64,000 bases of DNA from Planococcus lenghuensis (GTDB lineage Bacteria > Bacillota > Bacilli > Bacillales_A > Planococcaceae), in the NCBI RefSeq assembly GCF_001999905.1, contig NZ_CP019640.1, positions 2,584,001 to 2,648,000 of the forward strand, written 5' to 3'. Below are positions 36,100-44,174 of the stretch, piece after piece (the stretch's first letter is position 1; the number at the start of each line of letters is the position of its first letter). A program made the position numbers and the translations under genes. The notes beneath the pieces were generated by a model. It saw nothing but the letters and a program-made list of their open reading frames with translations, searched no databases and was not told the origin of the DNA.

Positions 36100-36290
36100 A
36101 CTCCCACAGCTAAAGCAGTGGGATTCTGAAGTGCCCGAACATCCTCGGTCCATTTCTGGTTCGGATGAGCCTTCAGTTCAGGGCGGTGCCATCAGCCCAT
36201 CCCGCACCGTTCGGGAAACCGTCGATTTCCGTGTGCCTGTGCGGGCGTCCCTGCTGTGACCACAGGGATAGGTTGTTTCTATCCTGCTTT
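36100..36290 (-). ncRNA. candidate omega (right-end) guide RNA of the tnpB element
   Basis: The region from the end of tnpB to the right-end hairpin is about 180 bases, GC-rich and able to fold (arms around CCCTGTGGTCACAGCAGGG and CGGTTTCCCGAACGG). In other tnpB elements the RNA covers this region and its guide lies just outside the right end, here toward 36090-36070, i.e. the start of the dioxygenase gene. Seen: position and folding potential; the RNA itself is inferred. Confidence 0.5.
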
Positions 36291-37355
36291 CTTCGTTGCC
36301 GACAGTCCGCTAATCGCCTTGGCGATATTGATGGCGGCGTTCAGGTCGGCGTGCAGCTGGTATCCGCACGTGCGGCAACGGAACACATGCCGCTTCCGGT
36401 TCGCTTTTTCGGCGTGTCCACACTTGCAGGTCTGGGAGGTGTAGTCCGGTTTCACGTATTCCACTTGGATTCCCGCCATGGCCGCTTTGTATGCGATGAA
36501 TTCCTGAAGCTGGTAGTGTGCCCACGAATGCAGGTTCCGTCCCGCTTCCTTCTTCGATTTAGCGGAATGACGGATGCCGGTCAGATCTTCCATTCGTAGC
36601 GTGCGAACACCGTTCGCCACTGCGAAATCGACTAACCGACGGCTGATGAGATGGTTCATCTCCTTCATCCACTGCGCTTCCTTGCCTTTGGACTTTCGAA
36701 TAGCATTTAGTTTCTTCGCCTTGCCGAGTTGCTTTCTGCGGGCGGCGTGGCGTCTTCTGTGGAACGCCACTTCTCTACCAGAGAAGAAACAGGCATGGGT
36801 TCCAATGGAGCCGACTGCGAGAAAGTCCAATCCGACGTCGATGCCCATCATTTTTTTGGCTGTTTCTGCCGGTTTTGGTGTAGCGAACGCAAACGAGACG
36901 GACACGAACCACTTGCCTTTCTTTTCGTGCAACATGGCCGTGCCGATGTTGGCCCCTTCCGACAGGGCGAGTTCCAGCCGTTTCAGCTGGTGCGCCTTCG
37001 CCACGACAGGCACACCGACACGCTTTTCCTGCGTCGGGAATGACACCTTGTACTGCCCGTTCTCGTGTTCAATGCGGAAGTTCTGGTTGTTGTAGACGCA
37101 CCACTGGCGACGGAAGATTTTGGCTTTTTGGTTTTTCTTTTTGGATGTGACTTCCCGAATCGTCTGGTTGACGATGGCGGACGGCAATTTTTCATCCGAG
37201 AACTTCCTGAAATGCGCCGATGTCGCCCTCGCCAATTCCTCATAGCCGAGGAGCCAATTGGCAAATCGGGTATTCAATTCGGTCATCTGGCGGTAGATCG
37301 CCTGTTTGTGTCGGGTCGGTTTCATCAGTTCCAGTTTCATCGTCAATGTCGGCAT
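36279..37355 (-). CDS. tnpB: TnpB RNA-guided nuclease
   Basis: A 358-residue TnpB, the ancestor-type relative of Cas12. Split RuvC residues D173 (GIDVGLDF), E256 (RMEDLTG) and D337 (HADLNAAIN) are all present, with zinc-finger cysteines C310, C312, C327 and C330 and a basic arginine-rich bridge (about 199-220). It should therefore be active, guided by an RNA from its own 3' region to cut DNA at the empty donor site. Near-normal family length. Strong GGGG-type start context is not visible; start ATG at 37355. Confidence 0.9.
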   Translation of the reverse strand: MPTLTMKLELMKPTRHKQAIYRQMTELNTRFANWLLGYEELARATSAHFRKFSDEKLPSAIVNQTIREVTSKKKNQKAKIFRRQWCVYNNQNFRIEHENGQYKVSFPTQEKRVGVPVVAKAHQLKRLELALSEGANIGTAMLHEKKGKWFVSVSFAFATPKPAETAKKMMGIDVGLDFLAVGSIGTHACFFSGREVAFHRRRHAARRKQLGKAKKLNAIRKSKGKEAQWMKEMNHLISRRLVDFAVANGVRTLRMEDLTGIRHSAKSKKEAGRNLHSWAHYQLQEFIAYKAAMAGIQVEYVKPDYTSQTCKCGHAEKANRKRHVFRCRTCGYQLHADLNAAINIAKAISGLSATKKAG

Positions 37356-37635
37356 CCACTCACCCCTTATCGTCGGTTATACCGATAACTTACCAGAAAT
37401 GGGCAATCAAAGATACTTGCTTTCATCCCACCCCTAAAGGAGTGGGCTTTCTCGCTCGTCAATTCTGTAAATTTTCTGTTCGACGCAGAATTTGTTCCGT
37501 CCTCATCATCCCACACTTTTTATCTCGATATCAAGATAAGCAATTGAAAGAAGCGATTTTTCGTTTTCTCTTCCATTTCATGTTATAACCGAATTAAGAA
37601 ATCAGATGTATTCAGTTGGAAAGGAGCTGTCTTTG

Positions 37636-38391
37636 ATGTGTCTTATTAATTTTCAATTCCACAATGACCCGCGCTATAAACTTGTGCTTGCAGCGAATCG
37701 GGATGAGTTCTACGGCAGGCCGACCGCACCTGCTCATTTTTGGGAAGATTCACCGGATTTGCTGGCCGGGCGGGATTTAAAAGAAATGGGTACTTGGATG
37801 GGGGTGACCAGGAATGGCCGGTTTGCGGCGCTTACGAATTTCCGGGACCCCGACCGGGAAACATCCGGAAAGCGGTCCCGCGGTGAGATTGTCCAGAATT
37901 ACTTAACGGGCAATGAGTCATCGGAAGCCTTTCTGCAGAACTTGGATCCGTCTGCTTATAATGGATTCAATATCCTTGCAGGTACACCTGATGCACTCTT
38001 TTATCTCAATAACGTTGAAGGGAATGTGCAGGCTGTCTCCCCCGGCGTCCATGGCGTCAGCAATCATTTCCTGGATACACCCTGGCCGAAAGTTCAAAAG
38101 GGAAAAGCAGGACTACGCGCTGCGCTTGAGGAAGATGACGTAAACATAGAAAAGCTGTTCCAATTGCTGCAGGATGCAGAAGCGGCAGAAGATGTCAGCC
38201 TGCCGGACACAGGTGTGGGAATCGAACTCGAGCGGAAATTATCCCCATTGTTTATCCGCATGCCCGACTACGGAACAAGGGCATCCACTGTTCTGACCAT
38301 CGATCGGCACAATCAAGTGACATTCATCGAACGGATATACGAAGAAGGAATTTTTCAGACCGAAAACCGTTTCACCTTTTCAGCTGGCTAA
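37636..38391 (+). CDS. NRDE-family (TANGO2-like) protein
   Basis: A 251-residue protein. It begins MCLINF at 37636, behind AAGGAG 9 bases away, so cysteine would be exposed as an N-terminal residue after methionine removal, as in Ntn-type hydrolase relatives. The name motif NRDE occurs as AANRDEFYGRPT, followed by WEDSPDLLAGRDLKEMGTWMG and GRFAALTNFRDP. The frame is open 10 codons earlier but that start is poor. The biochemical role of bacterial members is not settled. It lies between two mobile elements. Confidence 0.87.
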   Translation: MCLINFQFHNDPRYKLVLAANRDEFYGRPTAPAHFWEDSPDLLAGRDLKEMGTWMGVTRNGRFAALTNFRDPDRETSGKRSRGEIVQNYLTGNESSEAFLQNLDPSAYNGFNILAGTPDALFYLNNVEGNVQAVSPGVHGVSNHFLDTPWPKVQKGKAGLRAALEEDDVNIEKLFQLLQDAEAAEDVSLPDTGVGIELERKLSPLFIRMPDYGTRASTVLTIDRHNQVTFIERIYEEGIFQTENRFTFSAG

Positions 38392-38463
38392 GTTATATAT
38401 AAGAAAAATGCCAGATGACAGTAGACTGACATAGCGATTTGGAACACATATAAAACACCATCT

Positions 38464-39300
38464 TTAGGTTGCCATGGCCCCGAATTCTTTCGGGGTCAGG
38501 TAGCCTAATTTTTCTAGGATCCGTTCTTCGTTGTAATACTGGATATAGTCCTTCACTTTTGCCGCAACCTCGATATTGCGCAGGGAATTGAACCTGACGA
38601 ACTGGAATTCTTCTGATTTGATGCTGGAATGAAACGATTCAATGACCGCGTTATCCCAACAGTTGCCCCGTCTTGACATACTGCTGACCAAGTGTGCCTG
38701 TTTCACCAGGTCTTGATAGGCGAAGGACGTATAGACACTCCCCTGGTCGGAGTGGATGATGACGCCTTCAGGGTTTCCGCGCGCTTCCAGTGCCGCCTTC
38801 AGTGTGTCCGTCACGAGTGCTGTCTGCTGGTGGTCATCCAACTTGTATGCGACGATTTCGTTATTGAACAGGTCCAAGATCGTCGACAGGTACAGCGTCG
38901 AACTGCCGTACTGAATGTACGTGATGTCCGTCACCCATTTCTCATTCGGTGCGGAAGCCATGAAATTTCGTTGCAGGAGGTCCGGTGCCACGATGACCGA
39001 TTCACCCTGTGATTTCCATTTTCGTTTTGGTTTCACCCGGCACTGCAGGTTGTGTTTCTGCATGATGCGCTGGACGGTGTTGCGATGCCGGTCGATCTTG
39101 TACTCCTTCTTCAGCCGCTTCTTGATTTTCCGGTGGCCAAGCCGGTACTTCGTCTTCTTGCACAGTGCGATAATCGCTTCTTCTTCGAACGTCAGGGCAT
39201 CCGCTACGCCTTCGGCCAGCCAGCGGTAATAGTTGGAGCGTGCCACGCTCAATGCGGACAGGATCGCTGTCACCGTATATGTTTCCCGATACGTTTCCAC
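38464..39300 (-). CDS. IS3-family transposase orfB
   Basis: The 278 residues from the GTG at 39300 form the catalytic half of an IS3 transposase. HTH_21-like region (YRLGHRKIKKRLKKEY) is followed by the DDE core: WVTDITYIQ, IIHSDQGSVYTS and GNCWDNAVIESFHSSIKSE. Normally it is made as a fusion with OrfA by -1 slippage; the shifted frame reads KKVLGDGKGVEKQVVLQLVETYR into this start. The gene itself has no lesion. Confidence 0.88.
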   Translation of the reverse strand: METYRETYTVTAILSALSVARSNYYRWLAEGVADALTFEEEAIIALCKKTKYRLGHRKIKKRLKKEYKIDRHRNTVQRIMQKHNLQCRVKPKRKWKSQGESVIVAPDLLQRNFMASAPNEKWVTDITYIQYGSSTLYLSTILDLFNNEIVAYKLDDHQQTALVTDTLKAALEARGNPEGVIIHSDQGSVYTSFAYQDLVKQAHLVSSMSRRGNCWDNAVIESFHSSIKSEEFQFVRFNSLRNIEVAAKVKDYIQYYNEERILEKLGYLTPKEFGAMAT

Positions 39301-39311
39301 TAATTGGAGAA

Positions 39312-39629
39312 CTACTTGCTTTTCAACTCCTTTGCCATCTCCAAGTACTTTTTTACGATTTCGTTCTCCATTTCCAGGTTTGAAATCCGCTGGTCTTTCC
39401 TCTCCAGCTCACTTGCGAATTCCGGTCCGTGCCCGTAGGTATACTGCTTCCCGATCGGTTGGTCGAACCGGTGGATTTCATTTGCCTTGTATCACTTCAT
39501 CCAGGTATAGATTTGGGCTTTGTTCTTAATGCCGTATTTTTCCATGATTTCTTTGTTTGTCAGTTCGCCACTCATCTTGTCCTTGATGACTGCCCACTTC
39601 GTTTCGCTTGTATACCGGTTTTTGCCCAT
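39312..39629 (-). pseudogene. IS3-family orfA interrupted by a nonsense codon
   Basis: From the ATG at 39629 (GGAGGTG upstream) the frame encodes MGKNRYTSETKWAVIKDKMS..., a leucine-zipper/HTH orfA of the IS150 group, up to ...YTWMK at codon 45. Codon 46 is TGA (39494-39492) where family members usually have a TGG tryptophan; after it the same frame goes on (YKANEIHRFDQPIGKQYTYGHGPE) to a natural TAG at 39312. A single G-to-A change would explain it. Without suppression no full OrfA or OrfAB can be made. Confidence 0.85.
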
Positions 39630-39717
39630 GCAAAAACACCTCCGATTTCAGTACTTCTTGCAAGTGTACCACTCCGAAGGTGTTTTATTGTGTCTCATTT
39701 ATTTATGTTAGTCTACA

Positions 39718-39849
39718 GCTCCCTGGTTGCTTTATCTGATTATCCTGTATTTCCTTGGCGTTACACTGAACAAACGGATCGGCAGGCGCTGGTCCGTTTT
39801 TCTGTTTTCCGGATCATGTTTCCTAAGTGAATGTGGTTCTACAGGCTGA
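39718..39849 (+). pseudogene. possible membrane-protein C-terminal remnant next to IS3
   Basis: Right after the IS3 end a plus-strand frame of 43 codons reads APWLLYLIILYFLGVTLNKR then a basic, hydrophobic tail to TGA. It has the look of the last membrane helix of a protein whose front part is missing; no matching N-terminal part exists left of the element. A deletion between the IS and the vanished gene is possible. Short length makes chance coding plausible. Confidence 0.3.
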
Positions 39850-39940
39850 TTTTTTACCTGCAGCCCGGATTAACGTCCAGTCCGGCATGCGCTACAATAA
39901 TTTGAAGTGTCATCCCTGAATTGGAGAAATGAGGAATAGA

Positions 39941-40459
39941 ATGAAGAAACACTTGCTTATTTTATTCGGCATCATTTTCTTCCTGATGCAGCCATTCTTT
40001 TTATGGCTGTTGGAACCGGAAGAAACACTTGATGTCGCTGTTCTGGATAAAACAGTGCCCCAGGAAAATTACCGGGAGCACCATGGACTCATCTGGCTGC
40101 TGCAGCATTACAAGTATAGAGCGGCAGAGGGTGAACCCTACCGTAACATAGCCGACTACTATGGTTTCATACCGGACGAAGCCGATGAAAGTTATGGAAT
40201 CCGTACGCTTCCGCCTTCCCTGGATGGAACGGACCTTATTTATGTTGCCGATACGTACGGTGTATACAAAGAGGATCTTGCATGGAATGAGGAAATCGCT
40301 TCCGGCGATGCGCTGGAATTGTGCTGGCTGGTCAATACTTTTAAGCTTTATGAAAACAGACTGGCAACTCCGCTGGCCGCATTTCTTTTCCCTGACTCCG
40401 CTGCAAGAAAACAGGCACACCGTCTGCTGCCAGTGTGCCTGTTCCCTGTCTTCACTTAA
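39941..40459 (+). CDS. hypothetical protein with N-terminal membrane anchor, probably truncated
   Basis: A 172-residue product beginning MKKHLLILFGIIFFLMQPFFLWLL, one N-terminal membrane helix, then a soluble part (about 30-120: REHHGLIWLLQHYKYR, DYYGFIPDEAD, DGTDLIYVADTYGVYKEDL). GAGGAAT precedes the ATG. The last 30 residues are encoded by the trpG terminator hairpin and the stop overlaps the trpG stop, which suggests the natural end was lost. The upstream part resembles the beginning of a larger membrane-anchored protein. Family not recognised. Confidence 0.5.
   Translation: MKKHLLILFGIIFFLMQPFFLWLLEPEETLDVAVLDKTVPQENYREHHGLIWLLQHYKYRAAEGEPYRNIADYYGFIPDEADESYGIRTLPPSLDGTDLIYVADTYGVYKEDLAWNEEIASGDALELCWLVNTFKLYENRLATPLAAFLFPDSAARKQAHRLLPVCLFPVFT
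40406..40443 (-). terminator. terminator of trpE-trpG
   Basis: AACAGGCACAC ... GTGTGCCTGTT hairpin with TTTCTT on the minus strand, 13 bases past the trpG stop. Confidence 0.8.
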
Positions 40460-41055
40460 GCATTCGTCGGCTGGACGGAATTCTTCAACTTCGGCACAGC
40501 ATCGAGGAAATTCTGAACGAGCCGGTCGCCATCGGGTGTCCCGATCGATTCCGGATGGAACTGGACGCCGAACAGCGGAAAGCGGTTGTGGCGAATCGCC
40601 ATGACCGTCCCGTCATCCGCTGTAGCCTGCACGTTGAATACATCCGGCAACGAAGTTTTTTCCGCCATCAGGGAATGATAGCGCATGACCGGCAGCGGAT
40701 CAGGAAGGCTTGTAAACAGATCCTGTCCTGTATGCGCGATCTCTGATACTTTCCCGTGCATGATCACAGGCGCTTGGATGACATTTCCGCCGAACGCTGC
40801 AGCCAGGAGCTGATGGCCTAGACAGACCCCGAGAATCGGGATTGATCTATACACAGCTTGAATCAGTTCAATCGATTCCGGCAGGGCATCCGGATGGCCC
40901 GGACCCGGCGACAGGATGATGGCATCCGGTTTCAGTTCGAGCACTTCCTGTGCCGTGATGGCGTCATACCGCACGACTTTTACTTCTGTCCGCCTCGCGA
41001 CTGCCTGATAAATGTTGTAAGTGAATGAATCATAATGATCAATGAGGAGAATCAT
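40456..41055 (-). CDS. trpG: anthranilate/aminodeoxychorismate synthase glutamine amidotransferase
   Basis: A 199-residue class I glutamine amidotransferase: ILSPGPGHP oxyanion strand, GVCLGHQ nucleophile cysteine and the QFHPES catalytic His-Glu pair. It supplies ammonia from glutamine to TrpE, and in Bacillales the same protein often serves PabB in folate synthesis. It overlaps trpE by 4 bases (ATGA) and shares the tryptophan T-box leader. No pabB/pabC follow here. Confidence 0.93.
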   Translation of the reverse strand: MILLIDHYDSFTYNIYQAVARRTEVKVVRYDAITAQEVLELKPDAIILSPGPGHPDALPESIELIQAVYRSIPILGVCLGHQLLAAAFGGNVIQAPVIMHGKVSEIAHTGQDLFTSLPDPLPVMRYHSLMAEKTSLPDVFNVQATADDGTVMAIRHNRFPLFGVQFHPESIGTPDGDRLVQNFLDAVPKLKNSVQPTNA

Positions 41056-42401
41056 CCGAACACCTCCATCAGAGAACGTGCTTTATGCAACGTCTCTTCG
41101 TATTCTGCCTGCGGGTCCGAATCGTATACGATTCCGGCTCCTGCCTGCACATAGACCCGTTCGTCTTTTACGACAAACGTACGGATGGCAAGTGCGACAT
41201 CCAAGTTGCCATTGAAGCCGAGGTATCCGATCGCTCCGCCGTATACTCCGCGCCGCTCGTCTTCAAAATCCCGAATCAGCTGCATCGCCCGGACTTTCGG
41301 TGCGCCGGATACCGTGCCGGCCGGCAGACAGGCGACGAGCGCATCGAGCGGATGCATATCGGTTGCAAGCGTTCCGGTCACTTCCGACACGATATGCATA
41401 ACATGCTGGTATTTCTCGATTTCCATATACTTCGGAATCTGCACCGATCCGACGGCTGCAACCCGGCCGACATCGTTCCGGCTCAAGTCGACAAGCATCT
41501 GATGCTCCGCCCGCTCTTTCGGATCCGCCAGCAATTCTTCCGCCAGTGCATCATCTTCTTCTTCAGTTATCCCCCGTCTGCGCGTGCCGGCGATCGGATT
41601 CGTCTTGATTTCCCCGTTCCGCACGGACAATAAACTTTCCGGTGAGGCGCCGACGATCGCATAGCCGTCAAATTCGATATAGAATTGATACGGTGACGGA
41701 TTCTGTTTCCGGAGTTTCCGGTACAGCGTGAATGCATCGCCTTTATAATCCGCATGCAGCCGCTGGGATAAGACGACCTGGAACACGTCTCCCTGACGGA
41801 TATGCTCTTTTGCCTGTTCAACTTGCGTCCGGAAGGAGTCCCCGGTGATTTCTGAAGAAAAATGCAGCTTTCCCGGTTCTTCTGGAGCCGGTTCATCTTC
41901 CGGTATCTGCAATTGCGCCTGAACAGCATCCAGAGCTGCCTCACCGTGAAGCGACAGCACCGTCACTTCCTGCCGCAAATGGTCAAATACGACGACTGTC
42001 TCGTATTGCTGCATATGGACGGCCGGCATATCGAGCGTATCCTTGCGCGTAGCCCCGATCGGTTCATATGCCCGGATGGCGTCGTAGCCGATATAGCCGG
42101 CGAGCCCGCCTGCAAACGGCACATCAACCGGTGACTCAACGTGCGGCACCCGCTTTTGCAGCAGATCGAGCGGCTTGCCTGTCACTGTGTGTTGTTCACC
42201 TGTCCGGTGATCGATTTCCGTCAACTCATTATCCGTGCCGATAAAACTCTTCGCAGGTTCCGCTCCGATAAACGAATACCGGCCGGAAGCTGTATGCTTC
42301 AATGAACTTTCCAGCAGGCATTTACGCGCGCCTTCAAGCCGTTTAAAGATGGCAATCGGCGTCAGCCGGTCACCTTCCAGTTTTCTCGTGTACATCTCCA
42401 C
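41052..42401 (-). CDS. trpE: anthranilate synthase component I
   Basis: A 449-residue chorismate-using enzyme with PIAGTRRRG, DLSRNDVGRVA, the GTVSGAPKVRAMQLI stretch and the YGGAIGYLGF end. The N-terminal ESSLKHTASGRYSFIG matches the tryptophan feedback site. A GTG at 42401 has AAAGGAG 9 bases upstream, better than the ATG two codons later (42395). A PabB role is unlikely because the leader senses tRNA-Trp. Unlinked from trpDCFBA by about 15 kb. Confidence 0.93.
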   Translation of the reverse strand: MEMYTRKLEGDRLTPIAIFKRLEGARKCLLESSLKHTASGRYSFIGAEPAKSFIGTDNELTEIDHRTGEQHTVTGKPLDLLQKRVPHVESPVDVPFAGGLAGYIGYDAIRAYEPIGATRKDTLDMPAVHMQQYETVVVFDHLRQEVTVLSLHGEAALDAVQAQLQIPEDEPAPEEPGKLHFSSEITGDSFRTQVEQAKEHIRQGDVFQVVLSQRLHADYKGDAFTLYRKLRKQNPSPYQFYIEFDGYAIVGASPESLLSVRNGEIKTNPIAGTRRRGITEEEDDALAEELLADPKERAEHQMLVDLSRNDVGRVAAVGSVQIPKYMEIEKYQHVMHIVSEVTGTLATDMHPLDALVACLPAGTVSGAPKVRAMQLIRDFEDERRGVYGGAIGYLGFNGNLDVALAIRTFVVKDERVYVQAGAGIVYDSDPQAEYEETLHKARSLMEVFG

Positions 42402-42435
42402 TCTGCTCAGCTCCTTTAATTTCACGCAAACAAAA

Positions 42436-42764
42436 AACACCCGCCGAATGGACAGACGAGTCCATTCAGAGGGCGCCAGTATGCGCGGTACCACCTCTTG
42501 CTGAAGCCAGAAACCGGCTTCCTCTCAAGCCCCGTAACGAGGGGGACGGATTCCTCTACTGATCGATCTGTTCAAGGAATCTCTCATAAGTCCATTCATG
42601 CGGAGACCGGTCAGTTTCCACCTGCCACTGACTCTCTGAATTCGGCCGCTCCCGCATTACTTTTCTTATTCAGCGATTTGCTCTGCTATTCTCCGCCTGG
42701 CTCTGCTCAGCTGTACAGCGGCTGCACCGCTCCCGGTACATTCTCCGCGTCCGTACAAAAGGTT
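42436..42764 (-). promoter_or_regulatory. tryptophan T-box leader of trpE-trpG
   Basis: Minus strand: T-box sequence AAGAGGTGGTACCGCGC (42500-42484), specifier TGG at 42594-42592 inside GAATGGACTTATGAGAG, and a terminator hairpin (GAATGGAC ... GTCCATTC with flanking GC pairs) followed by TTTTTT (about 42432-42471). The same specifier context as the trpD leader shows both answer to uncharged tRNA-Trp. Confidence 0.93.
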
Positions 42765-42770
42765 TGGTTC

Positions 42771-42799
42771 ATCATAAGAAATTTTAGCGGAATTGTCAA
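42771..42799 (-). promoter_or_regulatory. sigma-A promoter of trpE-trpG
   Basis: TTGACA (42799-42794), 17-base spacer, TATGAT (42776-42771) on the minus strand; identical -35 and -10 hexamers and spacing to the trpD promoter. Confidence 0.9.
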
Positions 42800-42838
42800 A
42801 CATGGCTGTTTGCATCAATCCCGGTAACCAGCCAGTGA

Positions 42839-43669
42839 TCATTCACCAGCTGACGCTATAGTGAATGGTACGATCAGGGAATCGAGGATTAATCTATATT
42901 CTCCCGCCGGCCACTCATCACTTAACTCGGACAGTTCCAATTCCCACTCGCATTTCTCGTACGACGGGCAGGAAAAGGAATCAGCGGAAATGGTTTTTTC
43001 GTTTTCCTGATATGGCACCCATTCCAGTTGCTCATTTAACTTTTTAATACGAATGGTTTCGACCTGAAACACCTCGGGCTGCCAGTTTTCCACGTTGATC
43101 AACAGAGTGGGCGTGTCAGCGGATAATGCAGCCTGCGGGGAAAAAGCAATGATACCCGCTGGCTGACCTGTTTTCTTCTCCAGCGCCCGGTACAGAATAT
43201 CTTTGATGGCTGCCGTATCCCCATCATCTAAATAGTACCGCCCGTTCAGGTCTCCAGTTTTCTCAAAAGCTCCTCTTATTTCATCAAAAAAGAAAAAGTA
43301 AATCGAATTCAGCGGACCCTCCTTTTGAAAAAGGAGAGTCAGACTTTCGCCGATGGCCGTTACAGGCCCCTCCTTCCGGTCAGCCCGTTCCATAGCGGTG
43401 ATGATCATCAAGATATCTTCTTCATCCGTTAAAACCACTTCATGGGAAACTGAATGCTGCGAGTCATACGTGGTGAAAAACGCACCCGAGCCAATTACTG
43501 ATTCGATGCTGTCCAGATCAATTTCCAGGGGATCAGCAGCAGTCTTCGCTTCATCTGTCTGTTCCTGAGGAACCTGTTCAACCGATGGAACAGGTTCTGC
43601 TCCGGATGCACACCCGCTCAATATCAGGCCCCCACCGAGCAGGCTGCCCAGCAGCGATGACATTTTCAT
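42839..43669 (-). CDS. hypothetical lipoprotein
   Basis: A 276-residue lipoprotein: MKMSSLLGSLLGGGLILSGCAS with lipobox LSGC, followed by an acidic low-complexity linker (to about residue 50). The middle (about 50-165) is mixed alpha/beta with an unusual FFFF run. The C-terminal 90 residues are beta-rich (PTLLINVENWQPE, CPSYEKCEWELELSEL, AGEYRLILDSLIVPFTI), like an immunoglobulin-type domain. GGGGGGAAG lies before the ATG. Family not recognised; extracellular, membrane-anchored. Confidence 0.7.
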   Translation of the reverse strand: MKMSSLLGSLLGGGLILSGCASGAEPVPSVEQVPQEQTDEAKTAADPLEIDLDSIESVIGSGAFFTTYDSQHSVSHEVVLTDEEDILMIITAMERADRKEGPVTAIGESLTLLFQKEGPLNSIYFFFFDEIRGAFEKTGDLNGRYYLDDGDTAAIKDILYRALEKKTGQPAGIIAFSPQAALSADTPTLLINVENWQPEVFQVETIRIKKLNEQLEWVPYQENEKTISADSFSCPSYEKCEWELELSELSDEWPAGEYRLILDSLIVPFTIASAGE

Positions 43670-43762
43670 ATTCTTCCCCCCCGATTCTCTCTCCGGTTCT
43701 CTGCCTGTACTCAGTAGTCGTGCTGCAAGTCAGTAAGTTTCAATAACCCCCTTGTATACTGA

Positions 43763-43990
43763 GAAAAGCGCAAGCGCTCTGAAATAGCGAGGAAGGCAAC
43801 CTAAGAACGCGGCATCGTACCGCAATGGTTGCCTGCGCATCATGGAGATCTCCGACGGGCGCTGAAGGACTGCAGTCGATGGCGCTCTATGCCTTCGTGA
43901 GCAAGTACGAAGCGACCTCGAGGGACTGAGATAAAGGGAAGTGGTGTGAGCAGTGAAAGCCCGATAGCAGATTGGAGGGGCCGACCCGAA
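43763..43990. other. structured non-coding block, candidate repeat element or RNA
   Basis: Between the lipoprotein and the M20 peptidase genes lies a GC-rich stretch starting GAAAAGCGCAAGCGC with no protein frame. It can fold: GGCAACC (43795) pairs with GGTTGCC (about 43825) around an inner GCGG-CATCGTA-CCGC hairpin, and GCGC-TGAAG-GACTGCAGTC-GATG-GCGC forms another palindrome near 43860-43885. The opening AAAAGCGCAAGCGC recalls repeats I have seen between Bacillus genes. Strand is unknown. Confidence 0.5.
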
Positions 43991-44174
43991 AACCTATTTC
44001 CGGCGGGAGGGACGAAATCAGCATACGGTCTGGCGAAACGAAACTGGATATAAAAAACCACAAACATGTTATCCGTGATGCACCGAACTTATATACTTTC
44101 TTGTTCTTGTATAAAAAAGCTGTACGATCTAGTCAATCGCATAGCTTCTCCCCCTCCTCCTTTAAAAACCACCA

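Larger units (their letters stand above)
36097..37455 (-). mobile_element. IS200/IS605-superfamily element carrying tnpB only (IS1341-like)
   Basis: The element contains an intact tnpB and no tnpA. Its right end has the hairpin CCCAC-TGCTTTAGCT-GTGGG followed by AGTGTCAA (36097-36122) and its left end the hairpin CCCAC-CCCTAAAGGA-GTGGG (37427-37447), both typical of these elements. There is no target duplication or inverted terminal repeat, as expected. Mobilisation would need TnpA from elsewhere. Exact ends are estimated from the hairpins. Confidence 0.75.
38420..39717 (-). mobile_element. IS3-family element (IS150-like), orfA damaged
   Basis: About 1.3 kb between imperfect inverted repeats: GTAGACTGACAT at 38421 and, inverted, GTAGACTAACAT ending at 39716; inner similarity continues to AAAACACC. 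It has the two-frame orfA/orfB layout with a probable -1 slip heptamer A AAA AAG at 39357-39351. orfA has a TGA codon in the middle, so the element should be unable to make OrfAB. No clear target duplication could be found. Confidence 0.8.
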
